From positions 1 through 30,839 of the forward strand of contig JARRON010000030.1 of NCBI GenBank assembly GCA_037383845.1: 30,839 nucleotides of DNA. Direction: 5' to 3'. Positions 22,563 through 30,691 of this stretch are shown here, one piece after another. Position numbers and translations under genes: made by a program. The stretch is from JARRON01 sp037383845 (lineage in GTDB: Bacteria; Pseudomonadota; Gammaproteobacteria; Steroidobacterales; XN24). The notes under the pieces were generated by a model. That model saw only the letters and a program-made list of their open reading frames with translations, had not been told where the DNA came from and made no database searches. Within the stretch, counting starts at the first letter, position 1, and each line of letters opens with the position of its first letter.

Positions 22563-24596
22563 TCAGGTGACCCGCATGCCAGGTTCGGCGCCGTCGTCCG
22601 GGGACAGCAGGAATATCCCCTCTCCGTCGCCGGAGGCCGCCAGGACCATGCCCTCTGACACCCCGAAGCGCATCTTCCGGGGCTTCAGGTTGGCTACCAG
22701 GACAGTCAGCCGGCCTGCCAGCGATTCGGGCTGGTAGGCGGAGCGGATTCCGGAAAAGACCTGGCGCCGGCCGTCGCCGAGGTCCAGGACGAGTTTGAGC
22801 AGCTTGTCCGCGCCGTCTACGAAATCCGCCTCGACGATCCTGGCGATGCGCAGGTCAACCTTCAGGAAATCTTCGATGGCGATCTCGGCGGGGAGTTCCT
22901 CGGAATCCATGTCCTTGCGTGTCTCCTCTCTCGGTGGTTTCGCTTCCAGGCTCTCCCGGGAGGCCTCCAGCACGGCGGCCACCGACCTGGGGTCCACCCG
23001 CTGGGCCAGCGGACTGAAGGGCCCGATCTCGTGGTCCAGGAGCGGCTCGGCGGCGTCTTCCCAGGACAGTGGCGGAATCCTGAGAAAGGCCTCCGCCCGG
23101 GCCGCGACGCCGGGAAGTACCGGTTTGAGGTACACCAGCAGGCTGCGGAAGGCGTTCAGGCCCTGGGTGCAGACCGCCACTACCTCCTCGGCATTGCCGG
23201 GGGTTTTCGCCATGGCCCAGGGCTTGTGGTGGTCGATGTACTGGTTGGCCCGGTCGGCCAGGGCCATGATCCGGCGCATGGCCTGGGAGAAGCGCCGCTC
23301 CTCGTAGAGCCTGGCGATTTCGGCGCCGGCCCCCTCGATCTCGGCCTGCAGGTCCGGATCCGCCAGGCTGGGCGCGAGGCGGCCGCCCCCGAGCCGGTGC
23401 ACGAACCCGGCACAGCGACTGGCGATATTCACCAGCTTGCCCACGAGGTCCGAGTTAACCCGCTGCACGAAGTCGTCCAGGTTCAGGTCGATGTCCTCCG
23501 CGCCCGGGCCCAGCTTGGCCGCGTAGTAGTAGCGCAGGTGCTCCGGCTCCAGGTGCTCCAGCCACGTCCGCGCCTTGATGAACGTTCCCCGTGACTTGGA
23601 CATCTTCTCGCCGTTCACGGTGAGGAAACCATGGGCGAAGACGCCGCTGGGCGTGCGGAAGCCTGCGCCGGCCAGCACGGCGGGCCAGAAGAGGGCGTGG
23701 AAATACACGATGTCCTTGCCGATGAAGTGGTACAGCTCCGTGTCCCCGCCGGGACGCCACCAGCGGTCGAAATCAAGGTCGCCGCGCCTGTCGCAAAGCT
23801 GCCGGAAGCTGGCGACGTAGCCCACGGGCGCGTCCATCCAGACGTAGAAATACTTGCCGGGGTGACCCGGGATCTCGAAGCCGAAATAGGGCGCGTCACG
23901 GCTGATATCCCAGTCCCGCAGTCCCGCTTCGAACCATTCCTGGAGCTTGCGTGCCACGCTTTCGTGGAGCCGGCCGGCGGCCATCCAGTCCCGCAGCATG
24001 GGCTCGAAATCACCGAGCCGGAAAAACAGGTGCTCGGATTTCCGCTGCACCGGCGTGGTTCCGGAGAGCACCGACACCGGGTTGACCAGCTCCCCCGGGG
24101 TATAGGTGGCGCCGCACGCTTCGCAGCTGTCGCCGTACTGGTCGTCCGCGCCGCAACGGGGGCAGGTGCCCCGGACGAAGCGGTCCGGCAGGAACATCTG
24201 CTCGGACTCGTCGAAGGCCTGGCTGATGGTGCGGCTCGCAATGTGTCCTGCGTCCTGGAGGGCGGCGAAGATGGCTTCCACCAGGACCCGGTTCTCCTCG
24301 GAATGGGTGGTGTGGTAGTTGTCGAACTCGATCAGGAAGTCCGCAAAGTCCCGCTGCTGCTCCTTGCCGACCCGCTCGATGAGCGCCTCCGGCGAGATGC
24401 CCTCCTGCCGGGCCCGGAGCATGATCGGGGTGCCGTGGGCGTCGCTGGCGCACACGTAGATGCACCGGTTGCCCCGCAGGCGCTGGAAGCGTACCCAGAC
24501 GTCGGTCTGGATGTACTCCACCAGGTGGCCGAGGTGGATGGGCCCGTTCGCGTAGGGCAGGGCGCTCGTGACCAGGATGTTTCGGCTTGGGCTCAT
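22563..24596 (-). CDS. metG: Methionyl-tRNA synthetase
   Basis: Charges tRNA-Met; cytoplasmic class I synthetase of 677 residues, the E. coli-type dimeric length. The HIGH-type motif PIHLGHL spans 19-25. Zinc-knuckle cysteines are 145, 148, 158 and 161 (CPRCG...CEACG). KMSKS is at 331-335 in NGEKMSKSRGTF. The C-terminal EMAP/Trbp-like tRNA-binding and dimerisation domain covers about 568-677 (VDLRIARIVEADFV, LVANLKPRKMRFGVSEGM). A probable extended -10 lies about 100 nt upstream. Being just upstream of rnfA on one strand matches the order in Pseudomonas. Confidence 0.98.
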   Translation of the reverse strand: MSPSRNILVTSALPYANGPIHLGHLVEYIQTDVWVRFQRLRGNRCIYVCASDAHGTPIMLRARQEGISPEALIERVGKEQQRDFADFLIEFDNYHTTHSEENRVLVEAIFAALQDAGHIASRTISQAFDESEQMFLPDRFVRGTCPRCGADDQYGDSCEACGATYTPGELVNPVSVLSGTTPVQRKSEHLFFRLGDFEPMLRDWMAAGRLHESVARKLQEWFEAGLRDWDISRDAPYFGFEIPGHPGKYFYVWMDAPVGYVASFRQLCDRRGDLDFDRWWRPGGDTELYHFIGKDIVYFHALFWPAVLAGAGFRTPSGVFAHGFLTVNGEKMSKSRGTFIKARTWLEHLEPEHLRYYYAAKLGPGAEDIDLNLDDFVQRVNSDLVGKLVNIASRCAGFVHRLGGGRLAPSLADPDLQAEIEGAGAEIARLYEERRFSQAMRRIMALADRANQYIDHHKPWAMAKTPGNAEEVVAVCTQGLNAFRSLLVYLKPVLPGVAARAEAFLRIPPLSWEDAAEPLLDHEIGPFSPLAQRVDPRSVAAVLEASRESLEAKPPREETRKDMDSEELPAEIAIEDFLKVDLRIARIVEADFVDGADKLLKLVLDLGDGRRQVFSGIRSAYQPESLAGRLTVLVANLKPRKMRFGVSEGMVLAASGDGEGIFLLSPDDGAEPGMRVT

Positions 24597-24693
24597 GGCA
24601 TGGTCGTCCTGCCGCGCCGATCAGTCGGCGGGCAAAATGGCGGGCTGCGGGCACCGGGCGGAGAAGTCCGCCCGCCCGCCGGCCGAAACGAAA

Positions 24694-24702
24694 ATTATGC
24701 CA
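24694..24702 (-). promoter_or_regulatory. Candidate extended -10 promoter of metG
   Basis: Read on the minus strand, TGGCATAAT forms an extended -10 (TGn plus a 5/6 match to TATAAT) 98-106 nt before the metG start. It lies in a locally AT-richer patch of an otherwise GC-rich gap. There is no good -35, which extended -10 promoters can lack. Confidence 0.4.
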
Positions 24703-24740
24703 TAGCCTGCAAGGCGCTCAGGGTCCGGCCGGCGTCGGGC

Positions 24741-25832
24741 TCAGCGGACCTCGCCCTCCGCCGCCTTCCGGAACCGCTCCTTGTTGTCGGCCTTGTCCAG
24801 GGCTTCCCGGGCGGTGATCATGCGCCGGTCCAGCAGCTCCTGAAGGGCCGCATCCATGGTGCGCATCCCTACCGCCGCGCCGGACTGCATGGCGGTCTCG
24901 AGCTGGTCCAGCTTGCCCTGGCGAAGCAGGTTGGCCACCGCGGGCGTGTTGACCAGGATCTCCAGGGCCGGGACCCGCCCGCGACGGTCCTTGCGGCGGC
25001 AAAGCTGCTGGGAGATGACGCCCCGAAGCGACGTCGACAGCATGGTGCGGATGTGGGTCTGCTTCTCCGGCGGGAAGGCATGAACCACCCGGTCCACGGT
25101 GGCCGCCGCGCCGTTGGTGTGCAGCGTGCCCAGCACGAGGATCCCCATCTCCGCCGCCGTGATGGCGGTGCTCATGGTTTCCAGGTCCCTGAGTTCTCCG
25201 ACCAGCACCGCGTCCGGGTCTTCCCTCAGCGCCGACTGCAGAGCCTCTGCGAAGCTCGGCGTGTGGGTGCCCACCTCCCGCTGGCTGATGAGGCAGCTGC
25301 GCCGCTGGTGCAGGAACTCTATGGGATCCTCGATGGTGACGATGTGGCCCTTCCGGCGGGCGTTGATCTCATCGATCATGGCGGCAAGGGTCGTGGACTT
25401 GCCGGAGCCGGTCTTGCCGGTGACAAGAATCATGCCCTGGCGCTGCTCGCACAGGCTGCGGAGCACGGAGGGCAGTCCCAGGTCGTCGATGGACTGGGCC
25501 CGGGAGGGGATGAGCCGCATGACTGCACCGAGCCCGCCCAGGTGCCGGAACACGTTGACCCGGAAGCGGGCCACCTCCGCGATGTCGTAGGCGAAGTCCG
25601 CCTGATCTTCCCGGTCCAGCGCTGCGGTCGCCGCCGGCGGCATGATGGCCGCCAGGTTACGGAAGAGGTCTTCGCCGTCCAGCCGGGTGGGCTCCAGGAT
25701 TTCGAGGTCTCCGTGGACCCGGTAGCGCACCGGGTTGCCGGCGATCAGGTGCAGGTCCGAGCCGTCCTGGGCTGCCGTGGCCCGCAGCAGCCGGTCGATG
25801 AATCCGCTCGTTGGCTGGCTGCCGTTGCTCAT
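24741..25832 (-). CDS. PilT/PilU-family type IV pilus ATPase (second of a tandem pair)
   Basis: 363 residues, a hexameric retraction-type ATPase. The N-terminal PAS-like part contains GSDLHLIAGNPVRYRVHGDL. Walker A is GKTGSGKST (139-147, Lys145), the Asp box IVTIEDPIEF (about 164-173), Walker B DAVLVGELRD (about 207-216) and the His box GTLHTN (His238). The canonical PilT C-terminal AIRNLIRE motif is replaced by AVANLLRQGKLDQ, and a tail GMRTMDAALQELLDRRMI follows as in PilT/PilU relatives. Whether it is nearer PilT or PilU needs a tree. Its ATG overlaps the preceding ATPase stop by 4 nt. It is the third gene of the kinase/ATPase unit. No pilin or assembly gene is in the window. Confidence 0.93.
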   Translation of the reverse strand: MSNGSQPTSGFIDRLLRATAAQDGSDLHLIAGNPVRYRVHGDLEILEPTRLDGEDLFRNLAAIMPPAATAALDREDQADFAYDIAEVARFRVNVFRHLGGLGAVMRLIPSRAQSIDDLGLPSVLRSLCEQRQGMILVTGKTGSGKSTTLAAMIDEINARRKGHIVTIEDPIEFLHQRRSCLISQREVGTHTPSFAEALQSALREDPDAVLVGELRDLETMSTAITAAEMGILVLGTLHTNGAAATVDRVVHAFPPEKQTHIRTMLSTSLRGVISQQLCRRKDRRGRVPALEILVNTPAVANLLRQGKLDQLETAMQSGAAVGMRTMDAALQELLDRRMITAREALDKADNKERFRKAAEGEVR

Positions 25833-26920
25833 TCGGCGATGTCCAGTCTCGGCACGATGCCGGTGTCGGTGACGAAGCGGGCGAACTGCTTCTTGTCCAG
25901 GGCGAAGCGGTAGGCGTCGTCCGGGTCGATGGTGCGCTTCCGGATCGACTCCAGCAGGGCCTGGTCCATGAGCTGCATGCCGGTTTCCCTGCCGGTCTGG
26001 AGCTGGGCCGGAATGAGGTGGGTCTGGTCGCTCATGATCAGCCGGGAAATGGCCTTGTTCTTGAGCATGATCTCGCAGATGGCCTTCCTGTCCCGGCCGT
26101 CGGGGGTCTTGACCAGCACCTGCGTGACCACGGCGTTGAGGGTCTGGGCCAGGAAACTCTTCGTCTGCTCCCGCTGGCGGGCCGGCAGGGCGTCGATGAT
26201 GCGGTCCAGGGTCTTGACCGCGCTCGTGGTGTGCAGGGTGCCCAGCACCAGGTGACCGGTCTCGGCGGCGGTCATGGCCATGGTGATGGTCTCGGCGTCC
26301 CGCAGCTCGCCCACCAGGATGACGTCCGGGTCCTCCCGCAGCGCCGCTCGCAGGCCGTCGGAGAAGCTCTTCAGGTGGGTACCCAGCTCCCGCTGGACGA
26401 CCTGGGAGCTCTTGGAGCGATGGACGAACTCCACCGGATCCTCGAGGCTGATGATGTTGAGCTTCTTGTTCGCGTTGATGTGGTCGATCATTGCCGCCAG
26501 GGTGGTGGACTTGCCGGTGCCGGTGGCGCCGGTGACCAGCACCATCCCCTGGTGATGCTCGCAGAGGTCCTTGAGCACCGGCGGCAGGTCCAGGCTGTCC
26601 AGGCTGGGCACCTCGCCCGGGATGAACCGGAAGACTGCACCGGGGCCGGTGTCCTTGCGGAAAAGGTTGACCCGGAAACGGCCGCCCTCGGCGCTGACGT
26701 AGGAAAAATCCAGGTCGTGGCCTTCCCGGAAGGTCTCCTGCTGTGTCGGGGTGAGGATCTCCTGGACGTAACTCTCCAGCTCGGACGCGGAGAGCTCCCG
26801 GAACTTGATGGGCATCAGGTCGCCGCGAAGCCGCAGCATGGGAGGCACGCCCACGGCCAGGTGGATGTCCGAGCAGCCCTGGGCCATGGCGAGCTGCAGA
26901 AAGGCGTCGATTCTCGCCAC
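25829..26920 (-). CDS. PilT/PilU-family type IV pilus ATPase (first of a tandem pair)
   Basis: 363 residues, paralogous to the next gene. GCSDIHLAVGVPPMLRLRGD (about 15-34) is the family start. Walker A GATGTGKST (131-139, Lys137), Asp box IISLEDPVEF, Walker B DVILVGELRD (199-208) and His box GTLHTT (His230) are all intact. The C-terminal region reads AISRLIMSDQTHLIPAQLQT and GMQLMDQALLESIRKRTI, closer to the PilU/TapT style than to textbook PilT. It starts 4 nt after the kinase gene stop and overlaps the next ATPase by 4 nt, so all three are very probably one transcript. The likely role is retraction of a type IV pilus or a related filament, but its own pilus genes are not here. Confidence 0.93.
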   Translation of the reverse strand: MARIDAFLQLAMAQGCSDIHLAVGVPPMLRLRGDLMPIKFRELSASELESYVQEILTPTQQETFREGHDLDFSYVSAEGGRFRVNLFRKDTGPGAVFRFIPGEVPSLDSLDLPPVLKDLCEHHQGMVLVTGATGTGKSTTLAAMIDHINANKKLNIISLEDPVEFVHRSKSSQVVQRELGTHLKSFSDGLRAALREDPDVILVGELRDAETITMAMTAAETGHLVLGTLHTTSAVKTLDRIIDALPARQREQTKSFLAQTLNAVVTQVLVKTPDGRDRKAICEIMLKNKAISRLIMSDQTHLIPAQLQTGRETGMQLMDQALLESIRKRTIDPDDAYRFALDKKQFARFVTDTGIVPRLDIAE

Positions 26921-26924
26921 GGCG

Positions 26925-29330
26925 TCAGCTTCCCCGGGCGGACAGGAGGCCGCGCAGGGCCTCCGCCACCTGGTCCATGGAATCGGGTCTTCGCTGCTTG
27001 TCGACGGTCATGCAGCGGGCCACGAGGTCCGAGATGGCGTCCGGGATGTTGGGATTGAGGCTGTTCACCGGCTTGGCCTTGCCCTGAACGTGCTGGTACA
27101 TCACCGACATGTGATCCCCCCGGGTATATGGCGCATGCCCGGTGAGCATTTCGTAGAGGATAACGCCGAGGCTGTAGATGTCGGCCTTGTCGTCCACCTT
27201 CTTCCCTAGGATCTGCTCCGGGGCCATGTATTTGGGCGAGCCGATCACGTAACCGGTGCGGGTCAGCTGGGTGTCGCCACTCGTGCGGGCCGCGGCGACG
27301 CCGAAGTCTACGACCTTCACCAGCCCTTCGTCGTTGATCAGGACATTCGCCGGTTTCAGGTCCCGGTGAACCACGCCCGCCTGGTGAGCCACCGACATGC
27401 CCGTGGCCACGTCGAGGCCGTAGCGAAGGGCCGTCTGCAGCGGCAGGGGCTTTTCGTCCTTCATCTCGTCGGACAGGGGGTGGGAGTCGAAGTACTCCAT
27501 GGATATGGTGTACAGCCCGCCCACCAGCAGGAAATCGTAGATTCGGATGACGTTGCGATGCGTGATCTTCCGCGAGAAACGCAGCTCGTGGATGAACCGC
27601 TTCATCATCTCTTCGTCCGACGCGACGTTCGGGTTCAGGAACTTCAGGACCAGCCGGTCGTCCACCACCATGTCCTCCACCAGGAGCACCGTGCCGAAGG
27701 CGCCCTTGCCGATCTGGCGGATGAACTTGTAGCGGTTCTCGATCATGTCGCCGGGTTCCAGCTTGGTAATGTCGAGCTGCTCGGCGTACTGGGCGGCGGC
27801 GCGTATGAACGAGTGGAAGTCCTTTCCCTCGGTCAGCATCCCGGACTGGCTGTCGGCGCCCGCGGTTCCCGTAATGCCGGTGCCCGCGGCGGACTTGCCG
27901 GCCCCCATGCGCTCGCTGAGCCGGCGGATCGCGCTGGAGGCGGCCTGGGCCAGCGCCTGGTCGGGGACCGACGCTTCCTTGCTGAGCCGCTGCAGCACCG
28001 ACTCCGCCTGGGAGGTGTCGGCGCACTCCGCCAGGGCGGCCATGGTCTCCCGGCGTACGGATTTCTCCCGGTGCTGGAGAAGGGGCAGCAGGTCCTTGAC
28101 GGCGTCCTTGCCTGCCAGCCTCGCCAGCGCCCGGATGGCGGCAGGCACGGAGCGGGGATCGCCGTCGAACATCTTCCGGATGGCCGGGACCGCCCTGGGA
28201 TTCCCGATCTCCCCCAGGGCGTCGGCTGCCCGTTCCCGCACCCACCAGTCCTCGTCCTCGGTCGCCTTGATGAGGTGGCGCACGGCCCGCTCGTCCTTCG
28301 TGGTGTTGAGTATCTCCACCGCGGCCCGGCGGACGCTTTCGTCTTTTTCGTTGATGAGTTCCAGGACAGCGTCGATGACCCGGGGGCCGCCGATCCGCGC
28401 CAGCGCGTCCGTGGCCCGGGCACGCACCCACCAGTCGTCGTCCCCCAGCGCTCCGAGCAGGTCCTTGATGGAGCGCGCATCCCCGATCTCGTTCAGCACC
28501 TCCACCGCGGCCCGGCGGGCAAATTCGGACTCGTCCTTCAGCACCTCCACCAGGTGGCGGAAGGTCTCCGGGTGAGCCTGGGCGATCAGGGCCTCCACCG
28601 CCCGGTTCTGGACATTGATGTCCGGATCCCGGAGCAGGCCGCACAGCACGCCCGGGTCGATATTGCCGGGGTTGCGCGTCAGCGCCGCCAGCGCCGCCTG
28701 GCGGACCAGCTTGTTGTCGCTGCGCAGCTGTTCCTCCAGGCCCTGGCGTACGTCCGGGCGCGGGAAGTCGCCGAGAATCTCGATGATGTGGATCCGGGCA
28801 GCGACGTCCTTGCCTGTCAGCCGTTCGATCAGGTCCGGCACGAGGGCTTCGTCCGCCAGGCGATGGGTCAGCCTGAACAGGGCCGCCTTCTCGGTGCTCT
28901 CCATCTGGTAGGCCTTGTTGAGAACCTGGCGGACGTCCAGGCGCTCTCCCTGGGCCTCCAGCGCTTCCACCAGCGCGCCCCGGGGAAGCTGATCCTCCGT
29001 CAGGTAGTCCAGCAGGCGGTTGGGATTGTAGTCCTCGCTGTGGGACAGGGCCCAGACGATGCTCCTCAGGCCCCGCTCCGTGACGGCGGGCATGGCGGTG
29101 ACCACTTCGTGGAGGGTTCGGGGGGACAGCAGGGCGCCCAGCACCCGGGCCAGGGCGTTCGCCCGCGTGGCGTCGGCGTTCTCCAGTGCCCGGACCACGG
29201 CGCTGACAGCCGGACCGCCCAGCCGCGTGAGGCGCGCCACGGCCTTTTTGCCGGCTTTCCCCTCCAGGTCCTCCGGGGAACGGATGGCGTCCACCAGCCG
29301 GTCGGCGATGAAGCCGCGTACGGCCTTCAT
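26925..29330 (-). CDS. HEAT-repeat / Hanks-type Ser/Thr protein kinase fusion
   Basis: 801 residues in two parts. Residues about 25-470 form an array of roughly ten or more HEAT-like helical repeats. Clear copies are RRAAVEVLNEIGDARSI, DDDWWVRARATDALARIG, RRAAVEILNTTKDERAV and DEDWWVRERAADALGEIG; the DWWVR pair suggests recent repeat duplication. A Gly/Ala/Thr linker (about 480-505) leads to a full kinase domain (535-800): P-loop GKGAFGTV (541-548), Lys563, alphaC Glu582, HRDLKPAN (655-662), DFG 675-677 and APE 703-705. All catalytic residues are present, so activity is expected. The activation loop holds Ser/Thr candidates (683, 684, 687, 690, 692). There is no transmembrane or PASTA region, so the HEAT array is probably a protein-docking scaffold. 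It is first in an operon with two PilT-like ATPases. Confidence 0.95.
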   Translation of the reverse strand: MKAVRGFIADRLVDAIRSPEDLEGKAGKKAVARLTRLGGPAVSAVVRALENADATRANALARVLGALLSPRTLHEVVTAMPAVTERGLRSIVWALSHSEDYNPNRLLDYLTEDQLPRGALVEALEAQGERLDVRQVLNKAYQMESTEKAALFRLTHRLADEALVPDLIERLTGKDVAARIHIIEILGDFPRPDVRQGLEEQLRSDNKLVRQAALAALTRNPGNIDPGVLCGLLRDPDINVQNRAVEALIAQAHPETFRHLVEVLKDESEFARRAAVEVLNEIGDARSIKDLLGALGDDDWWVRARATDALARIGGPRVIDAVLELINEKDESVRRAAVEILNTTKDERAVRHLIKATEDEDWWVRERAADALGEIGNPRAVPAIRKMFDGDPRSVPAAIRALARLAGKDAVKDLLPLLQHREKSVRRETMAALAECADTSQAESVLQRLSKEASVPDQALAQAASSAIRRLSERMGAGKSAAGTGITGTAGADSQSGMLTEGKDFHSFIRAAAQYAEQLDITKLEPGDMIENRYKFIRQIGKGAFGTVLLVEDMVVDDRLVLKFLNPNVASDEEMMKRFIHELRFSRKITHRNVIRIYDFLLVGGLYTISMEYFDSHPLSDEMKDEKPLPLQTALRYGLDVATGMSVAHQAGVVHRDLKPANVLINDEGLVKVVDFGVAAARTSGDTQLTRTGYVIGSPKYMAPEQILGKKVDDKADIYSLGVILYEMLTGHAPYTRGDHMSVMYQHVQGKAKPVNSLNPNIPDAISDLVARCMTVDKQRRPDSMDQVAEALRGLLSARGS

Positions 29331-29443
29331 GCCGGCAATCCCCGAAGCTCGCGGGACGCCAAACGGCCAGGTCCCGGCCGCGCTTCAGCTGGCAGGGGTC
29401 GGCCTGCCAGGCAGGCCCGGAATACGCTCAGGACGTCCTCCAT
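29327..29443 (-). CDS. Possible 38-codon leader ORF coupled to the kinase gene
   Basis: On the minus strand an ATG (29443) with GGAAAG about 8 nt upstream opens a 38-residue frame starting MEDVLSVFRACLAGRP. Its TGA overlaps the kinase ATG exactly as ATGA. The second half is Arg/Pro/Gly-rich and could be chance. The precise overlap is the main support; it might couple translation rather than make a functional peptide. Confidence 0.2.
   Translation of the reverse strand: MEDVLSVFRACLAGRPLPAEARPGPGRLASRELRGLPA
29401..29417. repeat. Perfect 17-nt palindrome upstream of the kinase gene
   Basis: GGCCTGCC-A-GGCAGGCC is a perfect 8-bp inverted repeat with a 1-nt centre, 70 nt before the kinase start. 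CTGGCAG at 29389-29395 can alternatively pair with CTGCCAG inside it. It could be an operator or an mRNA leader hairpin. No T-run follows, so it is not an obvious terminator. Confidence 0.35.
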
Positions 29444-29552
29444 CTGGCTGCTTTCCGCGCCCCCGCCCGCAAGCCGGGGCACCTGATTCGCCTAAGTTAC
29501 ACGGCCGGCGGGGGAGCGTCCATGGACGGCCGCGGCGCGCGCCGCTGTGGGC

Positions 29553-29558
29553 TACAAT
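29553..29558 (+). promoter_or_regulatory. Candidate -10 element (TACAAT) for apbC
   Basis: TACAAT matches TATAAT at 5 of 6 positions and lies 39 nt before the apbC ATG in very GC-rich DNA, where such a hexamer is rare. No convincing -35 was found at 16-18 nt upstream. Confidence 0.4.
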
Positions 29559-29596
29559 GCGCGCGGCAAATTCACTGTCCACCACCCGGGAGTCCC

Positions 29597-30691
29597 ATGA
29601 CTGACAAGACCCTCGAAAGTGCCCGTGCCCTCCTGTCGGAGCGGACCGATCCGGTCCTGGAGCAGGACCTGGTGTCCGCCGGCGCCCTGGCGGACCTGGC
29701 GCTGGAAGACGGCGAGCTCAAGGTGAGCCTGCGTTTCGGTTTCCCTGTCGACCTCTACGAGAAGGAGCTCAGGCGCGAGCTGGGCTCGCTGCTGGGCAGC
29801 CTGGACGGCGTGGACAAGGTCTCGGTGGACGCGGCCTGGGACGTGGAAACCCGCTCGGTCCAGCCGGGTCTGCAGCCCATGTCGGGGATACGCAACATCA
29901 TCGCCGTGGCCTCCGGCAAGGGCGGCGTCGGCAAGTCCACCACGGCGGTGAACCTGGCCCTCGCCCTGGCCGCGGAGGGCGCTTCGGTAGGCGTCCTGGA
30001 CGCGGACATCTACGGGCCCAGCCAGCCCCGCATGCTTGGCCTGTCCGGACGCCGGCCGTCGAGCACCGACGGAAAGCGGATCCGCCCGCTCGAGGGTTTC
30101 GGGGTCAAGTGCATGTCCATCGGCTTCCTCATCGACGAGGACCAGCCGATGATCTGGCGCGGGCCCATGGTGACGTCCGCGCTGCAGCAGATGCTCACCG
30201 AGACGGACTGGGGAGAGGTGGACTATCTCGTTGTGGACATGCCGCCGGGAACCGGTGACATCCAGCTCACCCTGTCCCAGCAGGTCCCGGTGAGCGGCTC
30301 CGTCATCGTGACCACGCCGCAGGACATCGCCCTGCTGGATGCCCGCAAGGGCCTGCGCATGTTCGAGAAGGTGAAAGTGCCGGTGCTGGGCATCGTGGAG
30401 AACATGAGCACACACGTGTGCTCGAAGTGTGGCCACGAGGAATCCATCTTCGGCCATGGCGGCGGCGAGCGCATGGCGAGACAGTACGGCGTTCCCCTGC
30501 TGGGTGGTCTGCCACTGGACATCCGGATCCGGGAGGAAGCCGACGAGGGACGGCCCTCCGTGGTCGCCGACCCCGACGGCCCTGCGGCCCGGGACTACCG
30601 GGTCATCGCCCGCCGGATGGCCGCCCGGCTGGCGGCAGGCGGCAAGCTCCCCGGGGCCAGGTTCCCGAGCATCAGCATCGAGGAAGACTAG
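29597..30691 (+). CDS. apbC: Mrp/ApbC-family Fe-S cluster carrier ATPase
   Basis: 364 residues from ATG 29597, preceded by GGGAG 4 nt upstream; the open frame extends 25 codons further without protein-like content. An N-terminal DUF59/MIP18-like domain (about 1-85) is followed by the deviant Walker A GKGGVGKST (107-115), DADIYGPSQPRMLG and VVDMPPGTGD. The cluster-binding pair is Cys275/Cys278 in CSKCG. Family members assemble and transfer 4Fe-4S clusters in the cytoplasm. It is divergent from the kinase operon and its TAG directly abuts the dcd GTG, so apbC-dcd form an operon, as in Pseudomonas. Confidence 0.96.
   Translation: MTDKTLESARALLSERTDPVLEQDLVSAGALADLALEDGELKVSLRFGFPVDLYEKELRRELGSLLGSLDGVDKVSVDAAWDVETRSVQPGLQPMSGIRNIIAVASGKGGVGKSTTAVNLALALAAEGASVGVLDADIYGPSQPRMLGLSGRRPSSTDGKRIRPLEGFGVKCMSIGFLIDEDQPMIWRGPMVTSALQQMLTETDWGEVDYLVVDMPPGTGDIQLTLSQQVPVSGSVIVTTPQDIALLDARKGLRMFEKVKVPVLGIVENMSTHVCSKCGHEESIFGHGGGERMARQYGVPLLGGLPLDIRIREEADEGRPSVVADPDGPAARDYRVIARRMAARLAAGGKLPGARFPSISIEED

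Noticed and set aside
26815..28644. 609-codon minus-strand frame overlapping the kinase in another frame
   Set aside because: Gly/Arg/Pro-rich with no motifs, while the overlapping frame holds all kinase motifs.
23631..29486. Very long plus-strand frames (706-760 codons) opposite metG, the ATPases and the kinase
   Set aside because: Typical shadow frames in high-GC DNA; every recognised motif lies on the other strand.
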